DNA from: Hippasteria phrygiana
Taxonomy: Eukaryota; Echinodermata; Asteroidea; Valvatida; Goniasteridae
DNA: 64,000 bases
NCBI GenBank assembly: GCA_037893225.1
Contig: JAZGUH010000361.1
Location: 248,001-312,000 of the forward strand
Direction of reading: 5' to 3'
The notes beneath the pieces were generated by a model, which saw nothing but the letters and a program-made list of their open reading frames with translations, was not told the origin of the DNA and ran no database searches. Position numbers and translations under genes: made by a program. Positions 22,401 to 37,700 of this stretch are shown piece after piece. Positions within the stretch are counted from its first letter, which is position 1, and each line of letters begins with the position of its first letter.

Positions 22401-25400
22401 GACACTGACTGCCGTAAAAAGGTGTTTCATTGTTGCATAGTGTGTCTTTTAATTATTGTACATAATAAATTTTCCATATTTATTTATTAAAGTGTTAAAA
22501 AACCACAACAATTTAAATGTAGGACACGGTGTCCATGTTACGTCTATTTTACATACAAAAAAACACACTTTTTATCATATTTTTGTAAAAATATAACTTA
22601 CATGATTGAAACTTTCTCAAATAATCTCACACCCAAAGACGGATGTCACATGAAATAACTGAATTAAATGTAATGATGGTTTTAATGATATGGTCATATA
22701 CACACTGTGTCCCAACCTGGTGGAATGACCCAGTTACACATGTACAGTAGCCTCTGTGCCCTTTTAAAGAAAAGGCCTTTGGCCTTGGTGCCCTTTGCAT
22801 TGGCCTTGGTGCCCTGCCAAATTTTTCATTATCGAAGGCAAAATGGCCGTGCCCTAGAAAATCTTAAATTTGAGGCCTGCCGCAATGGCAGATTTTTGCA
22901 GCTTTTGTACTACGGCATTTTATCCTCCAAAAAGGGTTGGATTCTGGCAGACTTGGGATGGTTGTTAACCAAAATCCTTGGGGATGAGAATCGGCCAGTT
23001 TTACCATCTTTCAAAATCAATCAAAAGAATTGTCAGCAAAAACAAATTTTAAAGAAAAAAATAAAAGTAAATTTTTTTTTTAACCCTAACCCCTTGGATA
23101 AGTTTACTAGAAAGTATCCTGAATCCGCCAAAATCCACCTATTCTGTCATGCACAAAAAGTTGGTTTTGGTGACTGCACAATATGGAGGTATCCTGAATC
23201 CATCAAAATCCTGCAGTACCGCTAGGCTTACAATCCTCAATCCATCAAAATCAATCAGTTTTCAATATGGAGGTATGTACAGTGTACATGTATCCTGAAT
23301 CCGCTGAAATCCTCCAAAATATATGGGTATGGATTTTGATGGATTCAGGTAGGTAAGGTTAGGGTAAATAGAAAAGTTGCGGCGCTCAGCTGTGTCAAAT
23401 GCCACTTTTTGGTAACTCTTTGTGGAGGGAGGTTTATTGTCCTTGTAAAATTGTACATGTATGTAAAATTGCAAAATTTGTATTGAGGCAGTACACATAT
23501 CCCAAGGTACATGTACATGTACTAGTCCAAAGCCATGGTACAGTCCACATACTAGCATTTTAGTATTGCCACATGTGATTAATTGGACAGGTGTTCTGTC
23601 ATTGCGATTGATCAACTTCAGTTGAATCTTTGGCAGATTCACTAAGAGCCAACCTTTGGACGAAGAAACATGTGCTTCACTTCACATGCAAAAGAAATAT
23701 TGAAAATGAAAAATGAAAAATGAATCCTTTCACATTTATCACTCCATGTTATACACAACATATTGTATGTCAGAGCTCCAAATTCACACTGGATCAGTGG
23801 ACCACGTCCAGTTATTTAGGCATTGGTGCAGCAGACTGCAAGACCAAACTAGACCAGTGTCCAGCTGATTTTTCTTACAATAATCTTATTGTTTAAATGA
23901 ACCTCAGATTTCACTTTGAATGAATTATTTTAAAGTCTGCACTATTTATTTGTATTCACTTGACAAATTTTCAGTCGGTAACAAGTTCGGACTTCAATTG
24001 TAAGGTACAACACACAATCTGCATGTGTATGTACGTGCACTGTATATATATCTCCGAGGACAATAGAAGAAAGGAAACACAAAGGAACCTTTCAGTCCTC
24101 GAACGTAGAGTCTTTTGTTGAAATCGGTCCTCGAACGTAAGGATACGTGCTATAGTCTATGGGGGTTGGTTATATTAAAGGAACAATAGGAAACACAAAG
24201 CATTGTCCTCGGACGTATTGGGGAAGTACGACTGTATGTACATGTACATGTAGATCGTTCTTCATGAATTTTGGCGGACAGACACTTGAAGAAATGACTC
24301 TGATCTAGTGTTCGCTTGTACAAATGTATGTGCTGCTCTCCTTGTCATGAAATCCAAGCCCTGTAAGCCTGTATTTATTGCATTTATTAGCAACTTTCTA
24401 AATATTTCCCCCCACAATTTTACATTTTGTGCACAACATTTTGTATGATGTACATACATACATTATGTACATGTATACATTTTGTATACATATGTACAAA
24501 GGTGCTAATGTAGCCACATTTTTTTCAGGTTAGATCACTGATAACCTATGGTGGAGTTAATATTTTGCAACATTTCCCATTACATGTATGCATTGTACGT
24601 GTACATGAACATTTTGTGTAAATAACTGGATAATATTTCAAGCATGCAGAATGAAATCTTTTCCCATCAACATTCCTGTGGAAGTTTTTGTTTCACTTGT
24701 GCACCTACATGTACAGTAGTCCCAGTATCACTTGCAGTGAGAAAATCACATCTGGAAATTTGGAAATCTGGCATTTATAACACCAGCTCATCCCTACATG
24801 TACATTGTAGATGGTGTGAAAAATCAAATTGAAATTGGAGGATTCAGGACTGGTTAGGGTGAACAGCTACATGTATGTGTATTAAATGAATATCAGTAGA
24901 AAAGAAGATACATTGTACATGTACATGTATCCATTGTTCTACATTTGTATGATGAACTCATCAGAGATGGGAATTTGTACTATTTTTGGCTAAACTGTTA
25001 CGCATTCTTTTTTCAAACATGTAGATACAGTAGTATTTGTAATATTTCCTGACACAATGTTGGTTTTGGCACTTATTGGCTCCGTGCACAAAATGTACAT
25101 GTACCCCCTCAACGGAAAAAAAGGGAGAGTTGGGGGAGTTACTGTCGATGCCATCTTGCCTGACTTTAATTTGTGTCTGATTTCCACCTCTATTATTCAG
25201 AATGAAAACCGCGAAAAAAAGAGAGTCTGCGAACAGACTGGTATACATGTACGTGTATCGCATGAACGAGGAATGGCGTGTGTGAAACCAGCGAAATTGT
25301 ATGTGACCTGTTAACGGGACATAGTTGCTAGGTGAAAATGCGCCCTCTTTTGTTGGCGCACGGAGCTCATAACTGCCAGACTTGTGCTAAGTCTTGAGTC

Positions 25401-28400
25401 TGGGTTTACATAGTTTAATTACAGTAAGACAGAGTGTACAGGTTCTGTATACATGTACGTCCGAGGACAAGTAGAGGAGAAAGAAAATACAAAGAAACCT
25501 TTAAGTCCTCGCAAGTCAGTCTTTTGTTGAAATCAGTCCCCGGAAGTAAAAATACGTGCTTAGTCTATGGGGTTGGGTTATATTAAAGGAACAATAGGAA
25601 ACACAAAGCATTGTCCTCGGAAGTACATGTACATGTATTGGGAAAGTACAACTGTTGTACGTTGTTACGTAGTACAATGTGTACATGTATTGTACATACA
25701 ACGTACATGTACATGTACATGTACATTGTATGTGTACAATGTACATGAATAGGTCGCAAGCAAGGTTTTAGCCATGATTTGGAAAGAGGGTACCCAACAT
25801 GTACAAGTAGTTTGCAAGTAAACTGAAAAATTTGGTGTCCAAAATGTTGTTTGCATGCAAATAAATAAATCAGGATGCACTTAATTGTACACCCCTCTGG
25901 CTAAAACCATGCACATCGTAAAGCTGGAGTCCCAATCACAGTCTGTGTGCCATTTGGACACAAAATCAAGAAAACCTTGCATTGTTTATTCAGATTTTTT
26001 AATAGCATCATCATGGAGAACTGCTTGCATTCTCATGGAGAACTGATTGCATTCCGGATCAGAACTGCTGTACAGATTAGATATTTGAAAAAAAACTGAA
26101 AAAATTGTTGAATCGGTATATTTGTATGTAATCCATTCACTGTTTTGGATATTGTTTTGAATATTGCCACCAAGCCCGAGTCCCAGCTGGTAACTGACCT
26201 ACAAATGGCACGTGTGAATGTTACGGATTGCAGTGCGAAAGAATTGCTGGGTGTATTTAAAACACAGGCCCTACATAGGAAACATTAAAAAGAAATTTGG
26301 CAAAGTAATGACTCCCACAGGTGTACATGTATTTTGCATGGGGGAAAAATTCTTTCTGGGTTGAGTCAGATATTTTTCTACCGAGAATAGAAGTTGTGCT
26401 GTTTGCCTGAGGTATGTCTGGAACTACACATATACAAATGTATGTACAGAGTGGCAGTTAATCTATCAAAATTCCCCGACTGCAAACTTGTACAAATAAA
26501 GTCTTTGTTGAAGAAAAGATCCCAGTTTCAAAAGAGTTTTGAAAAAGTAAAAAAATTAATATTGTTGTTTAAGTTAAACCCTTGCAAATTCTTGCAAATT
26601 GCCCACGGAACATTTTTTTGAAGAGAAACCAACCAAATTTGATAGATACATGTACTGCTACATTCTCATCGTGAGCCAAACTCGGTGGCCAACTTAAGCA
26701 ACCGTTGAAATACCCTACTGTGCAGTTGCACAAATAAATTCTTTGTTGATTCTATGCATTTACTATACTTTCCTGAGAGGTTGATTTCAAAAGGGATTTG
26801 ATTCAGAACAGAAATCACTGCAAAGATGCTACATGTATTAAAGGGTCCGTGCTCAGGTCTCTGCATACGAAATGTACAGTAGTCTACGTTTATACACAGT
26901 ATGGTTTTAGCATTGTAGGCACTACTGTTCATTTTGCCACTATCGGCACCAATCCTGTGTAACAAATACCCTCCCACATTAACTTACAATAAGCCAGTTC
27001 GGTATCTCAAAGGTCAAAGGTTATTCGGGATAAAATTGCTGACGTAATGTCACGCCATGTTACGCGAACGCCCATTCTGATTGAATTTAACACGTGCACG
27101 TTGTGTGGCCACCTTTTGCGTTCACACGTGCGCGTTAAATCACGCGGGTCATCACGCGGGTCATTCGGGATAAAATGTCATTGTGCACATGCGCAGTTGA
27201 AATACCGAACGGGCTTATTACAGTGTGGACCCAAGTTTCTCTAGTGAAAAAAATTAGTTGGCGTAACATTGCAAACTTGCATTTTTGAGCAAGTTCTTTC
27301 TCAAAGGTAAGTTCTTCTCAAAGGCAAGGGCAAGTTGTTTCTCAAAGGCAAAATTTCCTTTTGTTTACAAGTGCGCAAGATATTTTGCGCAACCCCCACA
27401 ATGTGTTTACATGTATTGTATTTGCCATGCTCTCTCCCGAGGGATGTACATGTATGAATTATGCTTATCGTGAATTGTGCTTAATTATTGTGCGAATTTG
27501 TTTATCTGAGCCTAACAGTATTTCCTGCACAACTCTCACACTACATTTGTACACGTGTACATTTACATAGTACATGTACGTTAACCCCTTGCGTACGGAT
27601 GCCGCAAATATGCGCAAAAAAAACAATGCCACCAGGCCGGATGATGCCATTGGCCCCTGTTTGTGCAGTTTCAATCCATTGTTGGATTATTGTGTATAGG
27701 TTACGCTTGACTGGACAAACACATTGTAGCGGTTCGCTTTGCTGCCAGAGCCGCCGCGGCACCCCGACGTCTCCCGTAAAATACCGTACTCAAGGGGTTA
27801 ATACAAGTTGTATTGTATTTGCTGCACTTTCCTTAGATCATGGGTCTGTGCGAATTAACTCACGCGCTGGTTTAGGCAGTACAAATTCCAAACCCTTACC
27901 AAATATTTAGTGCATTTGCGCTGACCCCTGTGTGACTTGTCCATGTAACAAGATTGGTAATTGACACCTTGGTTGGAAATTGAGCAGGCCAGTGCCAATA
28001 ATTCCACTCTGCTGTGTGCCAGTTGCAAACAAGGGTTGACTGACTGAGTGGGAGGGAGGGGGTGTGAATTGGTTGTAATTTATTTTTTAAGGGACAGGTG
28101 ATAATTATATGAAATCGCTGATTTTGCTATTTGTAGCAGTTGTGAAGTTACATGTTACTGTAAGCCTTTTTTTTCTAACTGGGATATTGTTGCTGTGTAC
28201 TGTCTGTGTTCTTTTCGAGTTTAGTCCAGAAAACTAATTTTGATTTTTGTTTAATTGCTGTTTTTCGAGCAACACAAACTCCATTTTGAATGAAATATTG
28301 ATTGGGAAGTCGGAAAAGTTTAAAGTTACATCTAGTTTACAAATAATAAACTATTTGTTTCCTGACAGTTATTCAGTTCCCGCAGAATGGATCATTTTGT

Positions 28401-31400
28401 GCATTAGCATGATTAGAGGCATTAGCAACCCATGAATAGCCTGTTTTTGGAGGGATGCAGACTATATGTCCAACCATGGTCCAACATACATGTAGAAAGA
28501 TTTTTTTTGTTTAAAATAAAACATAGAATTTGAAGATTTGTTAGAAGGAAAACAACATTGATGTACATGTGTTGAGAATATTCTTGATGGCATGTACTGT
28601 CAGTCACACACACAATGTACATGTACAATGTACATGTACAGGCATTTGTAAAATAAACTACATGTACATGTGTACATTGTACATGTACACGCCATCCCGT
28701 ATGCACCCTGCAGCTGGCTTCATGTGGGCATGTAGGATGTAAAATACCCAATATTATTCAATAACTCTAGTTCTGCCCACCTTTGAAATGGTTACTGTCA
28801 AGATGTGTACATGTGGAAATTGCATGTACTATGTATCATTCCAATTTGGGCATTTTAGGCCGAGTAAAAAAACAAACATGTTTCACATCCGGGTTTTCAA
28901 AAAAAGGAGGAAGAGGGGCTTTTTATTTTTTTATTTTTTATTTTCAAGATGGCCGTCATTTAAAAAAATAATCTGGCAACCGTTGGTGTTTCCCTGTTCA
29001 AAGACGCATTAAAAATGAAAGAGACATGTTGGACAAGAGAACTGAACATATTTAAAGTGTTTTTAGTATGTTTGTAGTACCATATCAGCAAAAAATGAAA
29101 AATAGAAAATTCCAACTCGCAAGAATTTATTTTCCGATCGACTGGTTGACATTTTTGTTTTTTTATACATAATTTTTCTGTGGTAAAAAATCAAATAAAA
29201 ATCCAGGTGGCCTCCAAAAAGGAAATGGGCGGGGACGCGAAACATGTTTTTCTTTATTTCGCCTTATAGAAAGGTTGACTGAAATTAATTTAAAAGAACA
29301 ATTCTTCCAAGTTCCTTTGCAACATTAACCCCCTTGAGTACGGTATTTTACGGGAGACGTCGGGGTGTTGCGGCGGGTCTGGCAGCCAAGCGAAATGGCC
29401 ACAATGTGTTTGTGCAGTCAAGCGTAACATACACAATAATCCAACAATGGATTGAAACTGCACAAACAGCGGCCAATGGCGTCATCCAGCTCGGTGGCAC
29501 TGTTTAAGCCAACAATGGATTGAAACTGCACAAACAGCGGCCAATGGTGTCATCCGGCCTGGTGGCACTGTTTTTTTTTTGCGCCATGTGGCGTCATCCG
29601 TACGCAAGGGGTTAAAACCCTAACACTGCTGAATTCATTAACCCTAACAGCCCAAGGCTTTTTACTAGAATCCTTCCCTAACCACACAAACTCCAACACT
29701 GTGTAGTAAACCTAAAGCCGTGTCCGCACTGGACTTATTTTTTGGAAGGTTTTACCGAGACGATGGTAAAATGAAAAATGGTCAAATGTGACCACTGTCC
29801 GCACTTGGACTTTCGACACGGGAAAATTTTACCGAGACCGTGGGAGAAGTAACCGAGCTGTCAATATAAGGACTCATGAGGGCGCTTTGCGTGACCTTAC
29901 TACATTGACACGATTGACCCAAATCACGGCGTGCCTTTTCATTTTTCGTGCTGATTTGTACACATAGGACTACATCGATTAGCACCAATCAAACTTCTGA
30001 CTGTATCAATAATAATATCTGCCATGATTGCAAACAAAAAAGGAACAACGCACTGGAATTTGGAAACTTGCCACGTGCACCGCACCGCGGTAAAGCAATG
30101 CAAAGCGCATGCGTGGTGTCCCAGTGTAGCATGACCTTGCGCTCGGGCAGGATGTACGCTTTCCTGAGCCGCTTTTACCGACTCGCACTGTCCGCACTGG
30201 ACTTATCGTCTCGGGAAAAGTTACCTGGTCAGTTTTCCTGGGCAGCAGTTGGCCGGTAGAAGTAACCGCTGGACTCAGGAAAAGTAACTGAGAGGAAAAC
30301 GTCCTAGGCTGTCCGCACTGGACTTAAAATGGGAAAAGTACCCATCGTCTCGGTAAGTTTTACCAAAATAAGTCCAGTGCGGACAGGGCTAATGGCACAT
30401 TCTTTGTACTTAGACAAAATCAGGACATCAAGTCCCATGCAAAGTGATGGTGCCAAGGCTCTACAGTACCCAATCACACAAAATTCAACACAAATGGGGT
30501 GTTTGATTTTGGCAGGTTAGGGAAGGTTAGGGTTAATATCAATACAAATGTCCACACACCATGGGGATTTAGGGTATATTTATACACTAGAGTGCACATA
30601 CATGTACAGGTACAAACATTTTTTTTTTTTATGTACATTGTACATGCATACTGTACTGCTGACATTTTTGTGCAGTGGTCAAGTGCAGGTACACGTACCT
30701 GCACTTTGAAGTTTTCTCCGAACTAAAACCCTGAAGATATACATGTATATACATTTTGTATTTAAGATGTTCCTTTGAAAATCTGAACTTTTGTACAAAG
30801 AATTCGAGTGTGTAAATTCAACGTAACGGGTGCACAGGTTTGTTGTGTGTGTTGGCGTTCCAATACAATTTGTAGGTCACTATATAATCACAGATTAAAG
30901 CTTTGGCAGACGACCGAGCAGAACCTGCCCAGGGCTACAATTTGCCCCACTGAAACGGTACTCAGTCAAGAAAAATATTCCCAATTTGTATGCAAAATAG
31001 TTTGCCTTTCCAGGGATTCCTATATGTGTACACAAGCATGTACATACATGTATGTGTACACCCCCTTGTATCTGGCCTACTGGTATAATGAAAGAACAAA
31101 CAAGAGTCCAAACACAAAGATAAACATCTCAAATAAATCGTAATTTATCATCCATAAACAGTTCCAATGGCATTGCATGGTGTATTTTATTTGCCATGCG
31201 TTTTATTACTCAGTCCACAAGCATGTACACGTATTCACTGTACCTGTGGCATATGTATCATGTTGATTAATGGCTTTTGTTACATGTGGTCTCATCATAT
31301 TGTGCCCATTTTCCGGTGGGTGTTAAATCTAAAAAGAGAAATGTAGCTGGTGCATTTTGCCATTTTTGTCATGGTGTTAGAATACTACATGTATATTTCT

Positions 31401-31758
31401 GTTCAAGGACAGAAAATTATACATGGTTCCCATGATGTACAATGGAATTGCACTTGCAGTTCCAAAGGACCTTCTCGTTTTACTTTTATTTATTATAATG
31501 TGGGAAGTCAAGGTCGCACAAATTACCAAATCTAAATAAATGTACATTGAAGGTACAATACATGTACATGTACATGTATCGTACCAGCCTGCATTTTCCT
31601 TGCATAGTACCAGCCTAGTGTCCTGTGTGTGTGTACATGTATGCTGTATGAAACAAATCTTTACAGCATGTGGACTGCATTAAAGATGTATGATTTTCAA
31701 AGAGCTGACAAACATGTGAATGTTTGCGCTCATTCCATCATCTGAGTCTCAAGAAAAT

Positions 31759-31795
<37 letters not shown>

Positions 31796-34700
31796 TAAAA
31801 AAAAAACCAAAACAAACCCAAACCTTGTTTTAACCACTTGAGTACAGTTACACTGTACATGTATTTACAGGAGGCGCCGGGGTGTGGCTCTGGCAGCCAA
31901 GCGAAACAGACAGTGTGCTTGTGCAGTCAAGCGTAACATACACAATAATCCAACAATGGATTGAAACTGCACAAATAGCGCCAAATGGCATCATCCGGCC
32001 TGGTGCCACTGTGTTTTTTTTTTTAGCCATTTAGCGTCTTCCGTAAGCAAGGGGTTAACAGTAGTTTTTGTACACAATCAAATATACTTATTTGCATTGT
32101 TGAAATTGAAATACAATGTATGTAAGAAGCTCTGGCATATTTTTGAGAAACTCAGATTTTTTTGGGAATGACAGCATTGCAGATGAAAATATTACTCAGG
32201 ATTGGTGCTGCAGTCATTTTTATAAATAGTAAACTTTCATATTGGGACGATTGATTTTGTTTTTAGATCATACCTATGACGTTATTTGTACAGTGTATTT
32301 TCTGTATTCATGTGCAGTTATGCAAGATTTTTTTTTTAAAGCTAAAATTTAAATGACGATGCTTTGACACTTTGCAAGGTTTCTTCATTCTACAAGAATA
32401 TCCCAAGGGTTGTTTTATACCGAAACAGCCCCAAAGAACTCTAAAGTGTCGTTCAGACGGATGGTTAACTCTTGAGATGTACATGTATGGCCACGAATTG
32501 AAGCTGGCTATAGCTTCACCTAAAGAGTTGTCATTGGAACGCAACTTGGCTTCAATTTTTTAGCCAGCTCCGGGGGGCTAGCTCCAAAAATGTGTGGGGC
32601 TAGCCCCGCTTTCAGCTCAGCGGGACTTCTTTATAGCTCCACTATAATTTGTCGTTTGGATGCAACTGACCTAGCCCACACTGAGGAAAGTACACGTACC
32701 GTCACCCCATGAACATATTTTACGAAACATATTCGGAGACCTTTGCTCCACTGTAACTCTAGCTCCGGAGCTACAATGTAACCATCATTGTATGAACGTG
32801 GGCACATTTTAGATTTTATCACCGTCTCTACAGAACCCTTGTTGAGTTCATTAATTGGAAAAGAGCTAGCTCAAAAGCTGCCCTCCGTCTGAACATACCC
32901 TAAATGATGTTGAGCCCACCCCAGCAGCCGCATTGACGACTCCTTCCAAAAACCCAAAATCGCAGATGGCTTGCTCTTTGCGAAGATCACGCTGTGTGTA
33001 GTTCGTCTGCATATTAATCAATACGCCGCCAGAGTCTGATACTTAATCACACACTGGGGAAATACCTCAAATTAGTCTGACCTTGTGCGATGGAGTTTTC
33101 TATTAACAATTGATGGAAGCTAGATAGAATACACGATGAACGGATGCTGACTCAGCGTTATATTCTTATTCTCCTCAGTTCATTCTAGTTGGAGTTCTGA
33201 TGACGACGGTCATCATAAACATCTTGTTCATCGCTGACACTGGACGCAGGCTCAGGGAGGTGCATTCTGAAGGTATAGAAAGTGCAGCGAACCCGGAATG
33301 CGCTAGACATTTTTCAAAAATCTTGGGCCATTAAAATAATCGCATGCCCTACCCCAGTCATCTGGAGCTGTGTAGAAAACTCACAATGGCAAACATTGTT
33401 TTTTTTTTAATGCCGACGACGGCACAGCCAAATATGGGTATTTTGTTGTGGGTAGAGAACACCATATGATTTGTTTCTATTCCGAGTGTCTATACATTGT
33501 ACATAAAAATGTTAATTTTTTTATGGAAATCTGTCTTGTTTTTAGAATCATTCATAGCATGTTTCCTATTTTGATTTTAGTGAACCTTTAGTTTTTCACC
33601 AATCGGACTGGCATTTATGTACAAATACAGTCGAAAACATGATATGCCCCTACTGGCAAGCCTTTTCTAAAAAAAAAATGGGGGGGGAGCATTAATTTAA
33701 TGATAATAGCATTACATGATGATAATACATTTAGGAAGACACTCATCCTTATGCTATAGCACTTCTGCAAAAAATCACAATTTTTTTATTTTTGGGCCCA
33801 TCATTTAAAGGACTTTAGGAGCTTGAAAGGTACATGTGTGTAGATGTAATATTCAAAATTTGCAAACATAAAAAAAAAAAAAAGTACTGATGAAATACCT
33901 TACTTGACTGTAAGTAAATAATAGTCTCAGGCATTCTGTGAAATCATGGCACCCGGTGTGCTGTCATTTTCAAGAAAAAGGGACTTTTCTTTATTAATTT
34001 CAAGAGATGATCGGCCGACCATCGTTGGAAAAAAACTGACTTTAAAAATACTGCCCCCAATTTACCAACTTTAGTTTAAATAGTGCACATTCTGTTGGGC
34101 AGTTGGTTACACATCCATGAACGGGTGCAAGCCAAAGGGTTTAATAGTTCCCCACATATGCTGTGTATTCTGTGAGAATTTCTCTCATTATTTAATGAAA
34201 AAAATAGTTGCAAAACCCTCATTCAAAAAATCAAATTTTTCTACCAGGAGTACAAGATGAAGTGGTAGAGACAGATGTGGTTTCCAATGGCAACAGGTTG
34301 GATAAACTTCCACGCCAGCTCGAAATCGAAGTTCTGTCCAGTGACAAGAAAGCTGCCATATCTGTCGGGGGTACCCAGGTAAAAAAAAAAAGAATCTACC
34401 AAGTGATTTTGCAATTCTGTATGCGAGCCTTACCAAAACATGTAAATAAACATCACAGTTATCGGCATATTGAGTTTTGTGCTACCTTGGACAAAAGAAC
34501 AAGTGTTTCTGGGTGTCGGCATAGATTGCAGGTCAGTCATGCACGAGAACTTTGTAAGTAAAAGATTAGTTTGCACACACATCAGCTTGGGTTCTGCTCT
34601 TGAGCGAAGATGTTTAAACATGAAGTGTTTATTTTCATTTATTTTTCCCTCACAAGAACATAACTTCATGTTTTCCTTAACTTATAAGATAGGATTTTTC

Positions 34701-37700
34701 TCCAACTTTTTGAATGGACAAAATATGGCAAAGAAAATTCATGAAGAGCTGGACTTTTACTTTCAAACATCCAGATTATTAAGTGCTCTGCAACGCAAGT
34801 CCGTTGGCAGACTTCCAATTTTGTCAATATCTTTGTTCAGGGGGGCCTAGTCCAAAATTACAAGTGTATAGTGCCATTCAGCTAGATATCACACTCTAGC
34901 TTTACGATACAAGCTGGGAAGTTGTAAAATTTATCAATATACCAAGTCAGTTTCCCTAGTTCGACAATTATTGTAAGATGAAACGTTTTATCCTGAATGA
35001 GTGACCCCCACACTGCCAATGCTGTGATGAGGGATGCAGATATTTTACCCCTGAGATGCTTTGCATTGGATGCTATGGGTACGTCCCTGTATTGGAAAAG
35101 TTCCACCATTTCTACACGACATCATTCAGTCAGTGTTTATTGATGGTTTCTTCACGATACAGGTAGTTGAAGAGGAGGAGAAGGATGTTGGGCGGGGCAT
35201 CCACGTCTTGGTGCTGAACCAAGCCACTGGGAGCATCATGGCAAGACGGGTCTTCGACACCTACGTCTCCCATGAAGACGAGGCCATGGTGCTGTTCCTG
35301 AACATGGTGTCCGACGGACGGATACTGATCTTTACAATCAAGGTGAGTGGCCTGCCTGGTACCCAGTCGAGTGGGGGAGAGTGAACCTGGTGAGTGGTTG
35401 GGTACTTGGTCCCGATGGACGGATACTGATCTTCACCATCAAGGTAAGTGCCTGCCTTGTACCCAGTGAAGTTGATGGAGGGTGAACCCAGTGGGTGGAT
35501 GGGTACAGTGTCTAATAGATAGGTACTGATCTTCATCATCTAGTTGAGGGACTGCATCTGTACCCAGTGGGTGGATGGGTACATTTGCTTGGTATACCCA
35601 GCGGAGTTAGATTCTTTGGTCCCATGTGGGTATAACTGCTTATTTGCATAGAGTGAGCAGAGCTTTGATATTAGGCCCATTCTCCTCCTTTCATTATATT
35701 ATTAAAATCCTCCAAAAAATGTGTATTATCGCATATTTTGCATTGTTCGGTTTTTTTCAACAGGACGAAGGTACCTTCCAGTTGAAAGAGCCAGCCCGTG
35801 CATTCCTGAAGACCTTGGGCAGTAAAGATGCAGAGCAGATGGGGTGGCGGGATACCTGGGCGTTTGTCACCCAGAAACAAAAGAAACACGGTCCGTAGTA
35901 ATATGGTAGTTGATTAAAGAGCTGTACAATTAGAGATACAGTTATGCCAAAAATGATTCATACCCTATGAAAAATCTGGCAATTTGCTTTTCTCTCATAC
36001 ATAAAAGCTGGATTGGCGGAACTTAGGCTTTATACTTAATGACTTTTAGTTGGCATGTACAAATCTACATATATTTTGGTTTCACATCATTAGCATAAAA
36101 GTAGAATTGATAAATAAAATGATTCACAATACCTTAAATTTGGCATGGGTATGAATAATTTGGGGCATAACTGTACCAGTGGTCAAAAGCCCTGCTCTGT
36201 TGAAGTCTGGCTTATTTATCAAACTTTAGCTTCAGGTAGTATGCAACATTTACTTTATGAGAGAGACTGGGATTGCGGGTAACACCATGTGAAATCAATT
36301 TCTCCTAGGAAGAAGTGTGGTTCTGAAAAGAACCGGGGTGAGTGTGTAACTCGACGTTTCGGACAGTGTGCTCTGTACACTCATCCCGGTTCTTTTCAGA
36401 ACCACACTTCTTCCTAGGAGAGATTTATTTCACATGGTGTTACCCGCAATCCCAGTCTCTCTCATATCGCACCCACCAAAGCTTCAAATCGTATCCAACA
36501 TTTACTTTTGCTTTTTTTCCCCAGAAATGAATCGATTTGGGGGTTAATATTTTATGGCAAATACTGTAACTCTGATAATTTTTGTTGTGCATAGATGATT
36601 GGAAAACAAAGAGGAAAAATGCTGTTCTTGTAGTCTGGTTCCCTGACCCTACTTCAGACAAAACAGAGCAATTTATAGATGTCGGGGAATTATCAGGTCA
36701 GGGAACTATTTCCAATGATGGCCGCCTGACCATCACTGGAAATTGATACAAAAATTCCACCTTTTCTTGAAAATGACAGCACACCAGGTTCCATGATTTC
36801 ACAGGATGCTTGAGACTATTATTTACTTAGTCAAGTAAGGTATTTCATAATAATTTGGTAGTTTTGTTTTTTGATATTTGCAAATATTGTATATTACCTT
36901 AAAGTCCAAATCTGGCACACTTTGTTTGTAAATGTACATCAGTCTTTTACTTTAAAGTTGAAGCTGAGGCTTCAGGTTGGCACCTGGGGATAGCTGGAGA
37001 AGAAGTCAAAGCCAAGATTTCAGAACTGGCCCAGAACTCACCAGAGAGCATACCCAGCTCTTGGTCGGCCATTTTGAGATTTCCAGCTCAAACCAAACTC
37101 ACACTTAATTTGCTCTTGGGTGGAGAGAATCAATTGCAGCAAAAGCCCCGTTTGTATTGGACTTTTCTGGGCAAAAATCACTGAGATGATGGTTGCTTTT
37201 CACATTTCAAGTCCAGCATGAACAGCCTGGGAATTTTTTTTCTTGGTTACTTTCCTGAGTCCAGTGGTTAGTTTTTTACAGGTGAACCTCTGTTTCTGTC
37301 AAAACTGACAGGGTATTTTTTTTTTTTTTTTGTGATGATAATTCCAGTGCATGCAGGGAGAGTCGGTAATGTGCGATTTGTCCAGGTTTCCCCCAGGGGT
37401 TAGTGCAGGGCAGCCTGCCCCACAATTTTTTCCCGCCACACGCCATTCCTCATCTTAAACCTACCGCTGTGAGATTTGATTTGACGAATTGGCTTTTTTG
37501 AGCATGCCATGTATTCACTGATTACCCTGAATCCGATTTGAACTTGTAGTTTTTACTCTAATCAAGCTTGGGATCGTGTGCTGTGGAGAACCATGTTGTC
37601 TTACCGGTGGATTGGATATTCCATTGCTCCCACAGGTCATGCTTTCGCTGAGATGCACAATAAGGCAGCCGACATGAACCACTGGGGCTCGCCGGTCATT

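Noticed and set aside
22707..23225. 172-codon open frame
   Set aside because: It begins inside a transposon end, contains low-complexity GCCTTGGTGCCCTT repeats and shows no domain or exon-like splice context.
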